Notes under the pieces: generated by a model
The model's database searches: none
Told to the model about the DNA's origin: nothing
The model's input: only the letters and a program-made list of their open reading frames with translations
Part shown: positions 15,784-27,679 of the stretch, one piece after another
Layout of the letters: each line of letters opens with the position of its first letter
Numbering within the stretch: the stretch's first letter is position 1
Source of the DNA: Candidatus Termititenax sp.
GTDB taxonomy: Bacteria; Margulisbacteria; Riflemargulisbacteria; GWF2-35-9; DYQY01
Length of the DNA stretch: 64,000 nt
Direction: 5' to 3'
NCBI GenBank assembly: GCA_020719045.1
Contig: DYQY01000005.1
Coordinates: 1-64,000 of the forward strand
Position numbers and translations under genes: made by a program

Positions 15784-18700
15784 ATGCTAATTAGAAACTA
15801 CGATGAATTTAAGAAGTTAAAGATAACACTTGCTTCTGCCGAAAGGATCAGATTATGGTCTCACGGAGAGGTAACAAAGCCAGAAACTATTAACTACAGG
15901 ACTTTTAGACCTGAAAGAAATGGTTTGTTTTGCGAAAGAATTTTTGGCCCAGTTAAGGATTGGGAGTGTTCTTGCGGAAAATATAGAAGAGTTAGATACA
16001 GAGGTATCGTTTGTGAAAGATGCGGAGTTGAAGTAACTCATTCTAAGGTTAGAAGAGAGAGAATGGGCCACATTGAGTTAGCATCACCAGTTTCTCATAT
16101 TTGGTATCTAAAGGGAGTTCCATCCTTTATGGGTGTTCTTCTTGATATGACAGTAAAAGCATTAGAAGAAGTTATCTATTATGATAGCTATATCATTACT
16201 GATGTAGCACCAGAATTAGAAGCAATTCTTGAGATTAAGCAACGTTTATCAGAGCAACAATATTATGAGCTTAGAGAAAAATATGGCGATAAGTTCAAAG
16301 CTGATATTGGTGCAAAAGCTATTAAAACTTTATTGAAGAAGATGGATCTTAGAAAACTATTAGTTGAGCTTAAAGAAGATATTAAAGATTCAACTAATCA
16401 AAAGAGATTAAAGCTAACAAAAAGATACAGAGTTGTTGACTCATTTCTAACATCTGGTAACAAACCAGAGTGGATGATTATGGACGCAGTTCCAGTAATG
16501 CCACCAGATTTGAGACCAATGGTGCAGTTAGAAGGTGGTAGATTTGCTACATCTGACCTTAATGACTTATATAGAAGAGTTATCAACAGAAATAACCGTT
16601 TAAAGAGACTATTAGATATTGGTGCTCCTAACATGATTGTTAAGAATGAAATGAGAATGCTTCAGGAAGCAGTTGACGTACTTCTTAATAATGGTAGAAG
16701 AGGAAGAATTGTTACAGGTGGTAATGGCAGACCATTAAAGTCACTTAGTGATATTATTCAAGGTAAGAATGGTCGTTTCCGTCAGAACCTACTTGGTAAA
16801 CGTGTAGATTATTCTGGTCGTTCAGTTATCGTTGTAGGTCCTAAATTAAAGATTCATCAATGTGGTCTACCAAAGAAAATGGCATTAGAGCTATTTAAGC
16901 CTTTTGTTATTAGAAAATTGGTTGAAAAAGGATTTGTTCAAAACGTTAAAAGTGCTAAGAGAAAGATTGATAGAAAAGATGTTGAGGTTTGGGATGTATT
17001 AGAAGAGATTATTGATGGTTATCCGGTTCTTCTAAACAGAGCACCTACACTACACAGACTTGGTATCCAGGCTTTTGAACCTGTATTAGTTGAAGGTAAA
17101 GCTATTCAACTACACCCATTAGTTTGTACAGCATTTAACGCTGACTTTGACGGTGACCAAATGGCAGTACATATTCCACTTACGGTAGAAGCAAAGACTG
17201 AAGCAAGACTATTAATGTTAGCGAATAACAATGTACTTGCTCCTGCCAATGGAAGATCAGTTATCACTCCTTCACAGGATATGGTTTTAGGTATTTACTA
17301 CTTAACTATCACTGATAAGGAAATGATGAAAGTAAAACCAAGAATTTATAGTGATTTTGATGCTGTAATAAAAGCATTTGGAATGGGTGCTGTTACTCTA
17401 CACGTTAGAGTTCAGGTTAAACACAAAGGCGAAATTCTTGATACTACAGTTGGTAGAGTTATTTTTAATGCTTCAATTAGTGATTCGTTGCGTGAGGATA
17501 ATCTTCCGGAACAAGCTTTTATTAATGAAATAGCTGGTAAGAAACAACTTGCTAACTTGATTTCAGAATGGCATGACAATTATGGTAGTAAAGCTACAGC
17601 GAGATTGGCTGATAAGTTAAAGGATTTGGGCTTTGCTTATGCAACTAAGGCTGGAGTATCAATTGCTATTTCTGACTTGATTGTGTTCCCAGAGAAGAAG
17701 GAAATTCTCGCTAAGGCATTCGTTGAAGTAGAAAGAATTGAGAGCTTAAAGGAACGAGGAATTATTACAAACCAAGAAAGAAAGCTAAGAGAGCTTGAAG
17801 TTTGGAGAACAACAGTTGAAAAAGTTACTAATGCCATGAAAGACTCATTTGATGAGTTGAACAGTGTATACATGATGGCAAACTCAGGGGCAAGAGGAAG
17901 TATTGACCAAGTTAAGCAGTTAGCTGGTATGAGAGGTCTTATGTCAGACGCGACTGGAGACACGGTAGACATTCCAATTCTAACTAACTTTAGAGAAGGT
18001 TTAACATCAACTGAGTACTTTATTTCTACATATGGTGCTAGAAAAGGTCTTGTAGATACTGCGCTACGTACAGCGGACTCTGGTTATTTAACCAGACGTT
18101 TAGTTGATATTGGGCAAGATATTTTGATTACTGAAGAAGACTGCCAGACTAATAATAGCGTTAGAATAACAGCTATTAAAGAAGGTTATGGCGAGGTTAT
18201 TTCATTAGAAGAAAGATTGATTGGTAGAGTTTGTCTAGAAAAGATAGTTGATCCAGAAACTGGTGAAGTTATAGTGGATATAGACGAAACAATAAGTCCA
18301 AAAATGGCTAAAGCTATAGGCAAGGTTGGAGTAAAAGAAGTTCAGGTTCGTTCAGTTATTACTTGTGAGGCTAAGAGAGGTCTTTGTCAGAAGTGTTACG
18401 GAGAAGATTTAAGTAGCCGCCAATTAATTAACCTTGGTGAAGCAGTTGGTATTATCGCTGCTCAGTCAATCGGTGAACCTGGCACACAGTTAACTATGAG
18501 AACGTTCCATACTGGAGGGGTTGACCTTTCAAGAGCTGCAAAATTAGAAGTTGTTTCTGATTTGAATGGAAAAATTAGCTTCTTAGATAACCTTGCATCT
18601 CAGGACGTTTTGGATGAGTTTGGTGATAAAGTAACGGTAGTTACTCAAGCAGGAACAATAATGGTGAAGGACAGCGAAGGAAATGAGCAGTCTATCAGCG

Positions 18701-19947
18701 TGTCAGAAGGTTCTGAGCTTCACGTTAAAGATAAAGCTTCTATTAAAAAGGGAGACACAATTCTTTCTCATGATGCTACTGTTGATTATTTAAAAGTTAC
18801 TGTTTCTGGTGAAGTAGTTTATTCTAAATCACTTGAAATCGTCGAAAATATTATTGGTGGAAAGACTCTTAACTATGTTGCAAAAACAGAAGGCGAAATC
18901 TACGTATTAGACGGTTCCAAGAAAAAGACTTATGGTATTGCTGAAAGCGATAAGACAAAGGTTGTTGTTGGACAGTATGTTGATGCTGGAGAGGCCATTT
19001 CTGTTAAGAACAAGGCTGAATTTGCTGGTGTAGTTTATAGCGTATCTGCTGGTAGCGTTGAAGTTATTCAAGCAAGAACATATAACATTGCTGCAGGTTC
19101 AATTATCTTCAGAAAAGCTGGTGAACAGATTGCTGATGGCGAGTTGCTAAGAAAAGAAAAGAGACTTGCACTTGGAGCTAAGGCAAAAGATATCGTTGCT
19201 GGTCTTCCAAAAGTTGAAGCGTTGTTCGAATCTAGAACTTCGAAGAATAAAGCAATTATTTCTTCAATTGCTGGTCTAGTTGAAATTAATACTAAGGATG
19301 CTCAAAAGGTAGTATCTGTTATTAATGAAAATGAGCAAGTTGACTATAAGATACCTTTAGACAGCAGAATTATTGTTCATGCAGGCGACATGATTATCAA
19401 AGGATCGCTTATTACAGAGGGTGTTGTATCACCTCATGATATTTTAGAGGTTCTTGGTGTTCAATCAGTTCAAGAATACTTATTAGAGGAAGTACAGAAG
19501 GTTTATCGTGGACAAGGTGTAACCATTAATGATAAGCATATTGAAGTAATCCTTAGACAAATGACTAAAAAGGTTAAAATAGTTTCAATGGGAGACTCAA
19601 CAATGCTTCCAGGTGAGTTAGTAGATATTAATCAGTTTAGAGCTGAAAATATCGAGCTAATTGAGCAAGGTAAAGAGATTGCTTTAGGTGAAAGAGTACT
19701 ATTAGGTATCACTAAGGCATCATTAAATACAGAATCATTTATTTCAGCAGCATCATTCCAAGAAACAGCTAAAGTTTTAACAGAAGCTGCAATAAAAGGT
19801 AAAGTTGATGAAATGTATGGTCTGAAAGAGAATGTTATTATCGGTAAAATTATTCCAGCAGGAACAGGTTTTTATGCCTCACTTCCTGTTAGCATTAAAG
19901 CTACTCTAGAAGCTAAAAAGGATGAACTTTTAGAGCTAGAAATATAG
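15784..19947 (+). CDS. rpoC: RNA polymerase subunit beta-prime
   Basis: 1387 residues. The N-terminal zinc site has C62, C64, C77 and C80. The catalytic NADFDGDQM is at 452-460. The second zinc site has C787, C861, C868 and C871. The trigger-loop region contains HTGG at 909-912, and [11 protein letters not shown] resumes only at about 1140. Between them lie some 215 residues of beta-rich repeats (sandwich-barrel hybrid type), equal in place and size to the SI3 insertion of many diderm bacteria. AAGGAG precedes ATG. Confidence 0.98.
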   Translation: MLIRNYDEFKKLKITLASAERIRLWSHGEVTKPETINYRTFRPERNGLFCERIFGPVKDWECSCGKYRRVRYRGIVCERCGVEVTHSKVRRERMGHIELASPVSHIWYLKGVPSFMGVLLDMTVKALEEVIYYDSYIITDVAPELEAILEIKQRLSEQQYYELREKYGDKFKADIGAKAIKTLLKKMDLRKLLVELKEDIKDSTNQKRLKLTKRYRVVDSFLTSGNKPEWMIMDAVPVMPPDLRPMVQLEGGRFATSDLNDLYRRVINRNNRLKRLLDIGAPNMIVKNEMRMLQEAVDVLLNNGRRGRIVTGGNGRPLKSLSDIIQGKNGRFRQNLLGKRVDYSGRSVIVVGPKLKIHQCGLPKKMALELFKPFVIRKLVEKGFVQNVKSAKRKIDRKDVEVWDVLEEIIDGYPVLLNRAPTLHRLGIQAFEPVLVEGKAIQLHPLVCTAFNADFDGDQMAVHIPLTVEAKTEARLLMLANNNVLAPANGRSVITPSQDMVLGIYYLTITDKEMMKVKPRIYSDFDAVIKAFGMGAVTLHVRVQVKHKGEILDTTVGRVIFNASISDSLREDNLPEQAFINEIAGKKQLANLISEWHDNYGSKATARLADKLKDLGFAYATKAGVSIAISDLIVFPEKKEILAKAFVEVERIESLKERGIITNQERKLRELEVWRTTVEKVTNAMKDSFDELNSVYMMANSGARGSIDQVKQLAGMRGLMSDATGDTVDIPILTNFREGLTSTEYFISTYGARKGLVDTALRTADSGYLTRRLVDIGQDILITEEDCQTNNSVRITAIKEGYGEVISLEERLIGRVCLEKIVDPETGEVIVDIDETISPKMAKAIGKVGVKEVQVRSVITCEAKRGLCQKCYGEDLSSRQLINLGEAVGIIAAQSIGEPGTQLTMRTFHTGGVDLSRAAKLEVVSDLNGKISFLDNLASQDVLDEFGDKVTVVTQAGTIMVKDSEGNEQSISVSEGSELHVKDKASIKKGDTILSHDATVDYLKVTVSGEVVYSKSLEIVENIIGGKTLNYVAKTEGEIYVLDGSKKKTYGIAESDKTKVVVGQYVDAGEAISVKNKAEFAGVVYSVSAGSVEVIQARTYNIAAGSIIFRKAGEQIADGELLRKEKRLALGAKAKDIVAGLPKVEALFESRTSKNKAIISSIAGLVEINTKDAQKVVSVINENEQVDYKIPLDSRIIVHAGDMIIKGSLITEGVVSPHDILEVLGVQSVQEYLLEEVQKVYRGQGVTINDKHIEVILRQMTKKVKIVSMGDSTMLPGELVDINQFRAENIELIEQGKEIALGERVLLGITKASLNTESFISAASFQETAKVLTEAAIKGKVDEMYGLKENVIIGKIIPAGTGFYASLPVSIKATLEAKKDELLELEI

Positions 19948-19972
19948 ATAATTTAAATTCGGTTTTTTTTAG

Positions 19973-20009
19973 TTGACAAAGCCTGGTTGCTTAAGTTAGA
20001 ATACCAGGC
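19973..20009 (+). promoter_or_regulatory. Promoter of the rpsL-rpsG-fusA-tuf genes with overlapping inverted repeat
   Basis: TTGACA (19973-19978), an 18-base spacer and TAGAAT (19997-20002) lie in the 95-base gap after rpoC. The arms GCCTGGT (19981-19987) and ACCAGGC (20003-20009) enclose the -10, so the palindrome sits on the promoter DNA. It could be an operator or, in transcripts from upstream, a hairpin. A run of eight Ts at 19963-19970 precedes it. Confidence 0.65.
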
Positions 20010-20042
20010 GTTGTCTAAAAATAGGAAGAAAAAGGAGCAGAA

Positions 20043-20420
20043 ATGCCAACGGTAAATCAGTTAATTAGAAAAGGTAGAAAGAATAAAAAAGTTAAGAATA
20101 ATGTTCCAGCATTGCAGGAATGTCCTCAGAGAAGAGGAGTATGTACAAGAGTATATACCGCTACTCCGAAGAAACCAAATTCTGCCTTAAGAAAAGTTGC
20201 GAGATTAAGATTAACAAATGGGCATGAAGTTACTGCTTATATTCCAGGAGAAGGACATAACCTTCAAGAGCACTCAGTTGTACTAGTGCGTGGAGGAAGA
20301 GTAAAAGACCTTCCTGGTGTTAGATATCATATTGTTAGAGGTAATTTAGATACTACTGGTGTTGCTAATAGAAAAAGAGGCAGATCAAAGTACGGTACTA
20401 AAAGAGCTAAAAAGAGCTAA
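20043..20420 (+). CDS. rpsL: 30S ribosomal protein S12
   Basis: Decoding-centre protein, 125 residues. It shows [36 protein letters not shown] and [18 protein letters not shown]. The lysines at the two classic streptomycin-resistance positions (TPKKPNS and RVKDLPG) are wild type. AAAAAGGAG precedes ATG. First gene after the str promoter. Confidence 0.98.
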   Translation: MPTVNQLIRKGRKNKKVKNNVPALQECPQRRGVCTRVYTATPKKPNSALRKVARLRLTNGHEVTAYIPGEGHNLQEHSVVLVRGGRVKDLPGVRYHIVRGNLDTTGVANRKRGRSKYGTKRAKKS

Positions 20421-20442
20421 GAAGTAATAGGAGAAGTAGAAA

Positions 20443-20913
20443 ATGTCCAGAAGAAGAGGAAGTATAGAGAGAAGAGTCGAGCCTGACGTACGTTATAACA
20501 GTGTTTTGGTAACAAAATTCATAAATAAACTAATGTTACACGGCAAGAAAGAAACTGTTCGTAGTATTTTTTATAAGTCATTAGATAAAATAGCTGAAGT
20601 TAAGAAGGAAGATCCTTTTAAAGTATTTAATGATGCAGTAAAGAACGCAACTCCTTTAATGGAAGTTAAAAGTAGAAGAGTTGGCGGAGCTACTTACCAA
20701 GTTCCTATGGAAATTAGAAAAAAGAGAGCAATTTCTTTAGCGTTTCGTTGGATTGCAAAATATGCAAAGGAAAGAAGCGGTAAATCAATGGTTGATAAAC
20801 TATCAAGAGAACTTATGGATGCTGCAGACGGTAACGGAGCAGCAGTTAAGAAGAAGGACGATGTTCATAGAATGGCAGAGGCAAATAAAGCTTTCGCACA
20901 TTTCAGGTACTAA
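20443..20913 (+). CDS. rpsG: 30S ribosomal protein S7
   Basis: Nucleates assembly of the 30S head and contacts E-site tRNA. 156 residues, standard length. Motifs are MSRRRGSIERR, KFINKLMLHGKK, VKNATPLMEVKSRRVGGATY and DVHRMAEANKAFAHFRY. AGGAG lies before ATG. It is 22 bases after rpsL and 16 before fusA. Confidence 0.98.
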   Translation: MSRRRGSIERRVEPDVRYNSVLVTKFINKLMLHGKKETVRSIFYKSLDKIAEVKKEDPFKVFNDAVKNATPLMEVKSRRVGGATYQVPMEIRKKRAISLAFRWIAKYAKERSGKSMVDKLSRELMDAADGNGAAVKKKDDVHRMAEANKAFAHFRY

Positions 20914-20929
20914 TTTAAGGAGATATTAA

Positions 20930-23020
20930 GTGACAAAGAAAGTAACTTTAGATAAATTAAGGAATATTGGTATCGCTGCTCACATCGATGCAGGTAAAAC
21001 TACATTAACTGAGCGTATCCTTTATTATACTGGTAAGAACTATAAGATTGGTGAAGTTCATAATGGCGCAGCTACTATGGACTGGATGGTTCAAGAGCAA
21101 GAAAGAGGTATTACTATTACCTCTGCTGCTACAACGTGTTTTTGGAAAGATAACAGAATTAATATTATCGATACTCCAGGCCACGTAGACTTTACTGTTG
21201 AAGTTGAAAGATCTCTTCGAGTACTCGATGGTGTAGTATCTGTATTTTGTGCTGTTGGTGGAGTTCAACCTCAATCAGAAACAGTATGGAGACAAGCTAC
21301 AAAATATCATGTACCTAGAGTTGCTTTTGTTAATAAAATGGATAGAGTTGGTGCTGACTATTTTAAAGTAGTAGACCAAATTGAAAAGAAGCTTGATGGT
21401 GGACATCCAGTAGTTATGCAAATCCCAATTGGAAAAGAAGAAGGATTTAAGGGCATCGTTGACGTTGCAACAAAGAAAGCATACATATGGGATACAGATG
21501 ACCAAGGTCAAAAGTATGATGTTATTGATGTGCCAGCTGAATTAAAAGAGTTAGTTGATACGTATTATGATAAATTAGTTGAGAAAGCAGCAGAATTTGA
21601 TGATGCTTTAATGGAAAAGTATTTTGAAGAAGGTGATCTTTCTTTAGAAGAAATTAAAAAAGGAATCAGAAAAGGCGTTGTTGATTGTATGATAATCCCA
21701 GCATTTTGTGGTACAGCTTTCAAGAATAAAGGTGTTCAGCTTTTATTAGATGCTGTATTAGATTATTTGCCTTCACCAATCGATGTTCCTGCTATTAGTG
21801 CTATTGATGCAGTTACTGGTGCTGAAACAGAAAGAAAACCATCTGATGCTGAGCCTTTTTCTGCTCTAGCATTTAAGATTGCTACTGACCCATTTGTTGG
21901 AAAGATTACTTATATTAGAGTATATTCTGGTACATTAAAGTCAGGTTCATATGCTATGAATACAACAAAAGATAAAAAGGAAAGAGTTGGCCGTCTGTTA
22001 TTAATGCACGCTAACACAAGAGAAGAAATTGCTGAAGTATCAACAGGTGATATCGCTGCGGCAGTTGGTTTAAAATATACAATTACTGGAGATACGTTAT
22101 GTGAAGAAGGCAAGAATAATGTAATTCTTGAATCAATGACATTCCCAGAACCAGTTATTGATGTTGCTATTGAACCAAAAACAAAAGCAGACCAAGAAAA
22201 ATTATCAACAGCACTTGCTAAATTGGCTGAAGAAGATCCAACATTTAAAGTGCATGTTGACCATGAAACAGGTCAAACAATTATTTCTGGTATGGGTGAG
22301 TTACATTTAGAAATTATAGTTGATAGATTACTCAGAGAGTTCAAGGTAGAAGCTAATGTTGGTAAGCCACAAGTAGCATACAGAGAAACCATCAAAGGTG
22401 AATCAGACCAAGAATCAAAGTTTATTAGACAATCTGGTGGCAGAGGTCAATATGGTCATGTTTATATCAAATTTGCACCATCTGAAAAGGGTAAGGGATT
22501 TGAATTTATTGATAACATTAAAGGTGGATCTATTCCTAGAGAGTATATTCCAGCTGTTGAAAAGGGTTTAAAAGAAGCATTAAACAATGGTGTGCTTGCA
22601 GGATATCCGATTGTAGATATTAAAGCAACATTGTATGATGGATCATTCCATGAGGTAGATTCATCTGAAATGGCATTTAAGATTGCAGCATCTATGTGCT
22701 TGAAAGAAGGGATGGCAGCAGCTAATCCAATTATTCTTGAGCCTATCATGGATGTTGAAGTTGTATGTCCAGAAGACAACATGGGTGACGTTATCGGAGA
22801 TCTTAACTCAAGAAGAGGAAGAATCGAAGGTATGGAGCCACAAATCGGTGGGAATTCGAAAGTTAAGGCTAAAGTGCCTTTAGCTGAAATGTTTGGTTAC
22901 TCAACTACTTTAAGGAGTAAAACTCAAGGTAGAGGTGACTATACAATGCAGTTTTTTGCTTACGAAGAAGTACCAAAAAATACTGCAGAAGGCATCATAT
23001 CAAAAGCAAAAGGTAAATAA
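20930..23020 (+). CDS. fusA: Elongation factor G
   Basis: GTPase that drives translocation. 696 residues. G motifs are AHIDAGKTT (P-loop, 17-25), [16 protein letters not shown] and NKMDR. Domain IV shows [12 protein letters not shown] and domain V shows GRRG-type [10 protein letters not shown]. Start GTG after TTAAGGAG. It lies in the usual str-operon position before tuf. Confidence 0.98.
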   Translation: MTKKVTLDKLRNIGIAAHIDAGKTTLTERILYYTGKNYKIGEVHNGAATMDWMVQEQERGITITSAATTCFWKDNRINIIDTPGHVDFTVEVERSLRVLDGVVSVFCAVGGVQPQSETVWRQATKYHVPRVAFVNKMDRVGADYFKVVDQIEKKLDGGHPVVMQIPIGKEEGFKGIVDVATKKAYIWDTDDQGQKYDVIDVPAELKELVDTYYDKLVEKAAEFDDALMEKYFEEGDLSLEEIKKGIRKGVVDCMIIPAFCGTAFKNKGVQLLLDAVLDYLPSPIDVPAISAIDAVTGAETERKPSDAEPFSALAFKIATDPFVGKITYIRVYSGTLKSGSYAMNTTKDKKERVGRLLLMHANTREEIAEVSTGDIAAAVGLKYTITGDTLCEEGKNNVILESMTFPEPVIDVAIEPKTKADQEKLSTALAKLAEEDPTFKVHVDHETGQTIISGMGELHLEIIVDRLLREFKVEANVGKPQVAYRETIKGESDQESKFIRQSGGRGQYGHVYIKFAPSEKGKGFEFIDNIKGGSIPREYIPAVEKGLKEALNNGVLAGYPIVDIKATLYDGSFHEVDSSEMAFKIAASMCLKEGMAAANPIILEPIMDVEVVCPEDNMGDVIGDLNSRRGRIEGMEPQIGGNSKVKAKVPLAEMFGYSTTLRSKTQGRGDYTMQFFAYEEVPKNTAEGIISKAKGK

Positions 23021-23035
23021 TAAAAGGAGGAAGTC

Positions 23036-24235
23036 ATGGCAAGAGAAAAGTTTCAAAGAGTAAAACCACACGTTAATATTGGTACAATAGGTCACGTAGA
23101 TCACGGAAAGACAACATTAACAGCAGCAATAACAACCATATTATCTAAACAAGGGAAAGCTAAAGCAATGGCATATGATGCTATTGATAGTTCACCAGAA
23201 GAAAAAGCAAGAGGTATTACAATCAATACCGCTCACGTAGAATATGAAACAGAAGCAAGACATTATGCACACGTTGACTGTCCAGGTCACGCGGACTACG
23301 TAAAGAACATGATTACTGGTGCAGCACAAATGGATGGAGCAATACTAGTAGTATCTGCTGCAGACGGACCAATGCCACAAACAAGAGAGCATATATTACT
23401 TGCTAACCAAGTAAACGTTCCATATATTGTTGTTTTCTTAAATAAGACAGATATGGTAGACGATCCAGAACTTATCGAACTAGTTGAGATGGAAGTTAGA
23501 GAACTTTTATCAAAATATGGTTTTGATGGTGATAACCTTCCAATCGTAAAAGGTTCAGCATTAAAGGGTCTTGAGAATGCAGACGATGCAAGCAATGAGC
23601 ATGTAAAGTCCATTCTTGAATTAATGGCAAAAGTAGACGAGTATATCCCTACGCCAGTAAGAGAAACAGATAAGCCATACCTAATGCCAATCGAAGATGT
23701 ATTCACAATTACAGGTAGAGGAACAGTAGGAACTGGTAGAATTGAAAGAGGAATCGTTAAGACTGGTGAAGAAATTCAAATAGTTGGTATGATGGAAAAG
23801 CCAAAGAACGTTATTGTAACTGGTGTTGAAATGTTTAGAAAAACATTAGACGAAGGAAGAGCAGGGGATAACGTTGGTATTCTATTAAGAGGTATTGAAA
23901 AGAAAGATTTAGTAAGAGGTCAAGTACTCGCTGCAAAAGGCACAATTACTCCACATACTAAGTTTAACGCTGAAGTATATGTTCTTAAAAAAGAAGAAGG
24001 TGGAAGACACACTCCTTTTTTCAAAGGATATAGACCACAGTTCTACATGAGAACAACAGACGTTACAGGTTCAATCGATTTACCAGAAGGTGTAGAGATG
24101 ATTATGCCTGGTGATAACGTGAATATGGTAGTAGAATTAATTACTCCAATCGCGATTGAAAAAGGTTTAAGATTTGCAATCCGCGAAGGTGGAAGAACAG
24201 TTGGAGCTGGAGTTGTAACTGAAATACTCAAGTAA
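23036..24235 (+). CDS. tuf: Elongation factor Tu
   Basis: Carries aminoacyl-tRNA to the ribosome. 399 residues. [50 protein letters not shown] and SALKG give the G domain. Domains 2 and 3 follow ([28 protein letters not shown]). Strong AAAGGAGG site. Only one copy is in this window. It directly precedes the S10 operon with no visible terminator. Confidence 0.98.
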   Translation: MAREKFQRVKPHVNIGTIGHVDHGKTTLTAAITTILSKQGKAKAMAYDAIDSSPEEKARGITINTAHVEYETEARHYAHVDCPGHADYVKNMITGAAQMDGAILVVSAADGPMPQTREHILLANQVNVPYIVVFLNKTDMVDDPELIELVEMEVRELLSKYGFDGDNLPIVKGSALKGLENADDASNEHVKSILELMAKVDEYIPTPVRETDKPYLMPIEDVFTITGRGTVGTGRIERGIVKTGEEIQIVGMMEKPKNVIVTGVEMFRKTLDEGRAGDNVGILLRGIEKKDLVRGQVLAAKGTITPHTKFNAEVYVLKKEEGGRHTPFFKGYRPQFYMRTTDVTGSIDLPEGVEMIMPGDNVNMVVELITPIAIEKGLRFAIREGGRTVGAGVVTEILK

Positions 24236-24265
24236 AAACTTGACGAAGAAAACAGAGGTAAAAAA

Positions 24266-24610
24266 ATGACGAAGAACAATGCAGCAGTACAAACATCGAA
24301 AGTAGCACAGAAAGTTAGAATTAAACTAAAGGCTTTTGATTACAGAGTACTTGATCAGTCAAGTGAAAAGATAGTTAATACGGCACAAAGGTCTGGGGCG
24401 AAAGTCATCGGGCCTGTACCGTTGCCAACTGAAAAAAATGTGTTTTGTATTTTGAAATCTCCTCACGTTAACAAAAGAGGCGGAGAGCATTTAGAAATAA
24501 GAACACACAAAAGGTTAATTGATATTGTCAATCCACCTGCATCGACGATCGACGCATTGATGCAGTTAGATCTTCCAGCAGGAATAGATGTAGAGATTAA
24601 ACTTAATTAG
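24266..24610 (+). CDS. rpsJ: 30S ribosomal protein S10
   Basis: 114 residues, about ten longer than usual because of an N-terminal tail ([14 protein letters not shown]). The family core is [41 protein letters not shown] and the final [20 protein letters not shown]. It takes part in 30S head assembly and in NusB antitermination complexes. First gene of the S10 group, joined to tuf by a 30-base gap. Confidence 0.97.
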   Translation: MTKNNAAVQTSKVAQKVRIKLKAFDYRVLDQSSEKIVNTAQRSGAKVIGPVPLPTEKNVFCILKSPHVNKRGGEHLEIRTHKRLIDIVNPPASTIDALMQLDLPAGIDVEIKLN

Positions 24611-24643
24611 TATATAAAACTCAGGAAATAGGTAGTATTTAAG

Positions 24644-25267
24644 ATGAAAAAAATTAACAAAGGATTATTGACCAAAAAAATAGGGATGACAAAAGTCTTC
24701 AATGAAGAAGGCGAAGCTCTATCAGTTACAGTTTTACAGTTAATCGAGAATAAGATTATTCAGAAGAAAACGATAGATAATGATGGATATGAGTCTTTAA
24801 GAGTTGGATACCATATTGAAAAAGAATCAAAAATAAGCAAACCAAACAAAGGTCAGTTTAAGGCTATTGATGGTTTATTTAAGAAGATTAAGGAATTCAA
24901 ATTCTCTGATATGACAAAGTTTGAAGTTGGAGCTTCATTGCCAGTTTCTATGTTTGAGGTTAATGAAGAAGTTAATGCTACTGGAGTTACAAAAGGTAGG
25001 GGGTTTACTGGAACAGTAAAACGCTACAACTTCACAATTAGTCCAATGGCACACGGTTCAAAGAACCATAGAAGATGTGGATCTATTGGAGCAGGTACTG
25101 GTCAGGGAAAAGTTTGGAAAGGCCAAAAAATGCCTGGTCATTATGGAAATGTAAATGTAACAGTGAAGAACTTAAAGATTGTTAAAATAGATCAAGATAG
25201 ATCTCTTGTTTTAGTAAAAGGAGCTGTTCCAGGGGCTAATGGCTCTGAAATAGTTTTATATAACTAG
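24644..25267 (+). CDS. rplC: 50S ribosomal protein L3
   Basis: Early assembly protein near the peptidyl transferase centre, 207 residues. Seen: LLTKKIGMTKVFNEEGE, VTKGRGFTGTVKRY, PMAHGSKNHRRCGSIGAGT and MPGHYGNVNVTVKNLK. An AGGAAATAGG stretch lies before ATG. Confidence 0.97.
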   Translation: MKKINKGLLTKKIGMTKVFNEEGEALSVTVLQLIENKIIQKKTIDNDGYESLRVGYHIEKESKISKPNKGQFKAIDGLFKKIKEFKFSDMTKFEVGASLPVSMFEVNEEVNATGVTKGRGFTGTVKRYNFTISPMAHGSKNHRRCGSIGAGTGQGKVWKGQKMPGHYGNVNVTVKNLKIVKIDQDRSLVLVKGAVPGANGSEIVLYN

Positions 25268-25286
25268 ATAGGTGGTAGGAGAAATA

Positions 25287-25916
25287 ATGGTAAAAGTAAA
25301 TAGTTATGATTTAGTAAAGAAACAAGAGAGTACTTTCGAAGTTAATTCTGTGCTTCTTGATAGTCCAGTAAGCAGAGAGAAGTTAAGTTTTGTTGTAAAA
25401 GATTTCTTGCATCAAAAAAGATCAAAAAATTCTGCTGTTAAAACAAGAGCAGAAGTTAGTGGTGGAGGAGCAAAGCCTTGGAAACAAAAAGGTACAGGTA
25501 GAGCTAGAGCTGGTACAAGTAATTCACCAATATGGGTAGGTGGCGGAGTAGCCATGGGACCAAGTAATATAAAAAGAACATTAAAGGTTAATAAAAAAGT
25601 TAAAAGACAAGCCTTTTTAGGTTCATTAACTGCACAAAAAGAAGTTATGCTTGTTGTAGAAAATTCAGACAAGTTTAGCTCTTTAATAACAAAGATTAAC
25701 GATTTTGTTCAGATTGTTAATAATAGAAGCTTAGATGATAAAAGAATATTATATGTTTCAAAAGATCGAGATTCAAGAGAAGCAGTAATCGGTAATTACA
25801 ATAATATACAAGTATCAAGTGTTTACGGATTAAATGTTTATGATATACTTAAGGCTTCTGTGATTTTGATAGAAGATTCAGCAGTTAAGCAATTAGAGGA
25901 GATATATACAAAATGA
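25287..25916 (+). CDS. rplD: 50S ribosomal protein L4
   Basis: 209 residues. The exit-tunnel loop is recognisable as SGGGAKPWKQKGTGRARAG and RSPIWVGGG-like NSPIWVGGGVAMGP. The start is ATG 25287 after AGGAGA (25278-25283). A GTG at 25272 is in frame without a site. Its TGA overlaps the rplW ATG (ATGA). In some bacteria L4 represses the S10 operon, but no S10 leader is obvious here. Confidence 0.96.
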   Translation: MVKVNSYDLVKKQESTFEVNSVLLDSPVSREKLSFVVKDFLHQKRSKNSAVKTRAEVSGGGAKPWKQKGTGRARAGTSNSPIWVGGGVAMGPSNIKRTLKVNKKVKRQAFLGSLTAQKEVMLVVENSDKFSSLITKINDFVQIVNNRSLDDKRILYVSKDRDSREAVIGNYNNIQVSSVYGLNVYDILKASVILIEDSAVKQLEEIYTK

Positions 25917-26197
25917 TGAAGAATATTATTTTGGGACCAGTTTTAACAGAAAAGAGCTCAGCAATGGGCGCTGATAATAAGTATGTTTTCAAGGTTGTGC
26001 CTGATTCAAATAAAATTGAGATTAAGCAAGTTATTGAGAAGACATTTAATGTGGAAGTTATAAATGTTAGAACAATTAACGTAAGTGGAAAAGATAAAAG
26101 AGTAGGTAGATTTGTTGGAAGAACTAGTGATTGGAAGAAAGCTATTGTGACTATTAAAGAAGGTCAGAAAATCGCTGAATTCGAGAAGTTAAGCTAA
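25913..26197 (+). CDS. rplW: 50S ribosomal protein L23
   Basis: Docking site for SRP and trigger factor at the tunnel exit. 94 residues: [44 protein letters not shown] and [14 protein letters not shown]. Two adjacent ATGs (25913 and 25916) are possible. The first overlaps the rplD stop, and GAGGAG at 25897 serves either. Confidence 0.96.
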   Translation: MMKNIILGPVLTEKSSAMGADNKYVFKVVPDSNKIEIKQVIEKTFNVEVINVRTINVSGKDKRVGRFVGRTSDWKKAIVTIKEGQKIAEFEKLS

Positions 26198-26213
26198 GAG
26201 AAGAGGTAGAAAC

Positions 26214-27041
26214 GTGGCAACTAAGAAAATAAAACCAATATCAAACGGAACCAGAAATATGATAGTTTCTGATTTTTCAACTATAACAACAACAAGTCCT
26301 GAAAAATCATTATTAATAAAGATTAACCCAAAATCTGGTAGAAATAATCAAGGTAGAATCACTGTTGAAAACAGAAGAAGCGGAAGCAAGAAGTTCTACA
26401 GACTAATAGATTTCAAAAGAAGTAAAGATGGAATTAAAGCTAAAGTTGTTTCTATTGAATATGATCCAAACAGAACAGCAAGAATAGCATTATTAAACTA
26501 TGTAGATGGTACAAAAACATATATATTAGCTCCTATTGGATTAAATGTAGGAGATATTCTAGAGTCTGGTTTAACTGCAGAGATTAGGGTAGGTAATTCA
26601 CTACCACTAAGCGCTATACCAGTTGGTACAATTATTCATAATATTGAAATGCAACCAGGTAGAGGCGCTCAGCTTGTAAGAAGTGCTGGAGTAAGCGCAC
26701 AGTTAATGGCAAAAGAAAATGATTATGCTGTTATTAAACTTTCTTCTGGTGAATTAAGATTAATAAGAATTGAATGCAGAGCTACTATTGGAACAGTTTC
26801 TAATACAGAACATAGAAACATTAAAATAGGTAAAGCAGGTAAGAATTTTCATAGAGGTAAGAGACCAAACGTTAGAGGATCTGCAAAGAATCCTTGTGAT
26901 CACCCACATGGTGGAGGAGAAGGTAAAGCTCCAATCGGAAGACCAGCTCCATTATCAGCAACTGGCGTTATTGCTTTAGGTTATAAAACAAGAAACAAGA
27001 AGAAACCTAGCGAAAAATATATAATTAGCAGGAAAAAATAA
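26214..27041 (+). CDS. rplB: 50S ribosomal protein L2
   Basis: 275 residues. Needed for subunit joining and peptidyl transfer. Motifs are [55 protein letters not shown] and the conserved C-terminal [19 protein letters not shown] with the functionally important His. GTG start after AAGAGG. Confidence 0.98.
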   Translation: MATKKIKPISNGTRNMIVSDFSTITTTSPEKSLLIKINPKSGRNNQGRITVENRRSGSKKFYRLIDFKRSKDGIKAKVVSIEYDPNRTARIALLNYVDGTKTYILAPIGLNVGDILESGLTAEIRVGNSLPLSAIPVGTIIHNIEMQPGRGAQLVRSAGVSAQLMAKENDYAVIKLSSGELRLIRIECRATIGTVSNTEHRNIKIGKAGKNFHRGKRPNVRGSAKNPCDHPHGGGEGKAPIGRPAPLSATGVIALGYKTRNKKKPSEKYIISRKK

Positions 27042-27055
27042 GGAGAAGCACAGAC

Positions 27056-27322
27056 ATGGCAAGATCATTAAAAAAAGGACCATTTGTAGACGATCACTTA
27101 ATGAAGAAAGTTGTAGTAGCTAAAGATACTAACGACAAGAAAATTATTAAGACATGGTCAAGAAGGTCTGTTGTAAGTCCAGAAATGCTTGGTTTAACTA
27201 TCGCTATTCATAATGGAAGAAAACATATTCCTATTTTTATCTCTGATAACATGATCGGACATAAATTAGGAGAATTTGTTCACACAAGATTATATAGAGG
27301 CCATACAGCCAAGAAAAAATAA
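27056..27322 (+). CDS. rpsS: 30S ribosomal protein S19
   Basis: 88 residues. [54 protein letters not shown] and EFVHTR are canonical. It forms a head complex with S13 at the A site. AGGAG lies before ATG. Eighteen bases separate it from rplV. Confidence 0.97.
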   Translation: MARSLKKGPFVDDHLMKKVVVAKDTNDKKIIKTWSRRSVVSPEMLGLTIAIHNGRKHIPIFISDNMIGHKLGEFVHTRLYRGHTAKKK

Positions 27323-27340
27323 GGACTAAGAGGTAGCATA

Positions 27341-27679
27341 ATGGAAATAAAGACAACAATAAAATATGTAAGAATATCGCCAACTAAGGTGAATAGAGCA
27401 ATAAAAGAAATAGTTGGAATGAACGTAGATAAGGCATTAACAATCCTTAAGTTCATGTCAAACAAGCCAGCTAAGATTCTTTATGATGTAGTTAAGTCTG
27501 CCAAAGCTAATGCAGTTAATAACTATAAAATGGATGAATCAAAGTTAGTTGTATCTGAAGGATATACTGGACAAGCTTTAATCATGAAAAGAATGAGAGC
27601 TGCAAGTAAAGGTAGAGCGTCCAGAATACAGAAAAAATATAGCCATGTATCAATAGGTCTAAAGGAAGGAAATTCATAA
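27341..27679 (+). CDS. rplV: 50S ribosomal protein L22
   Basis: 112 residues. Lines the exit tunnel. Visible: YVRISPTKVNRAIKEIVGM, ALTILKFMSNKPAKIL and the hairpin end MKRMRAASKGRASRIQKKYSH. Its TAA overlaps the rpsC ATG (TAATG), indicating coupled translation. Confidence 0.97.
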   Translation: MEIKTTIKYVRISPTKVNRAIKEIVGMNVDKALTILKFMSNKPAKILYDVVKSAKANAVNNYKMDESKLVVSEGYTGQALIMKRMRAASKGRASRIQKKYSHVSIGLKEGNS

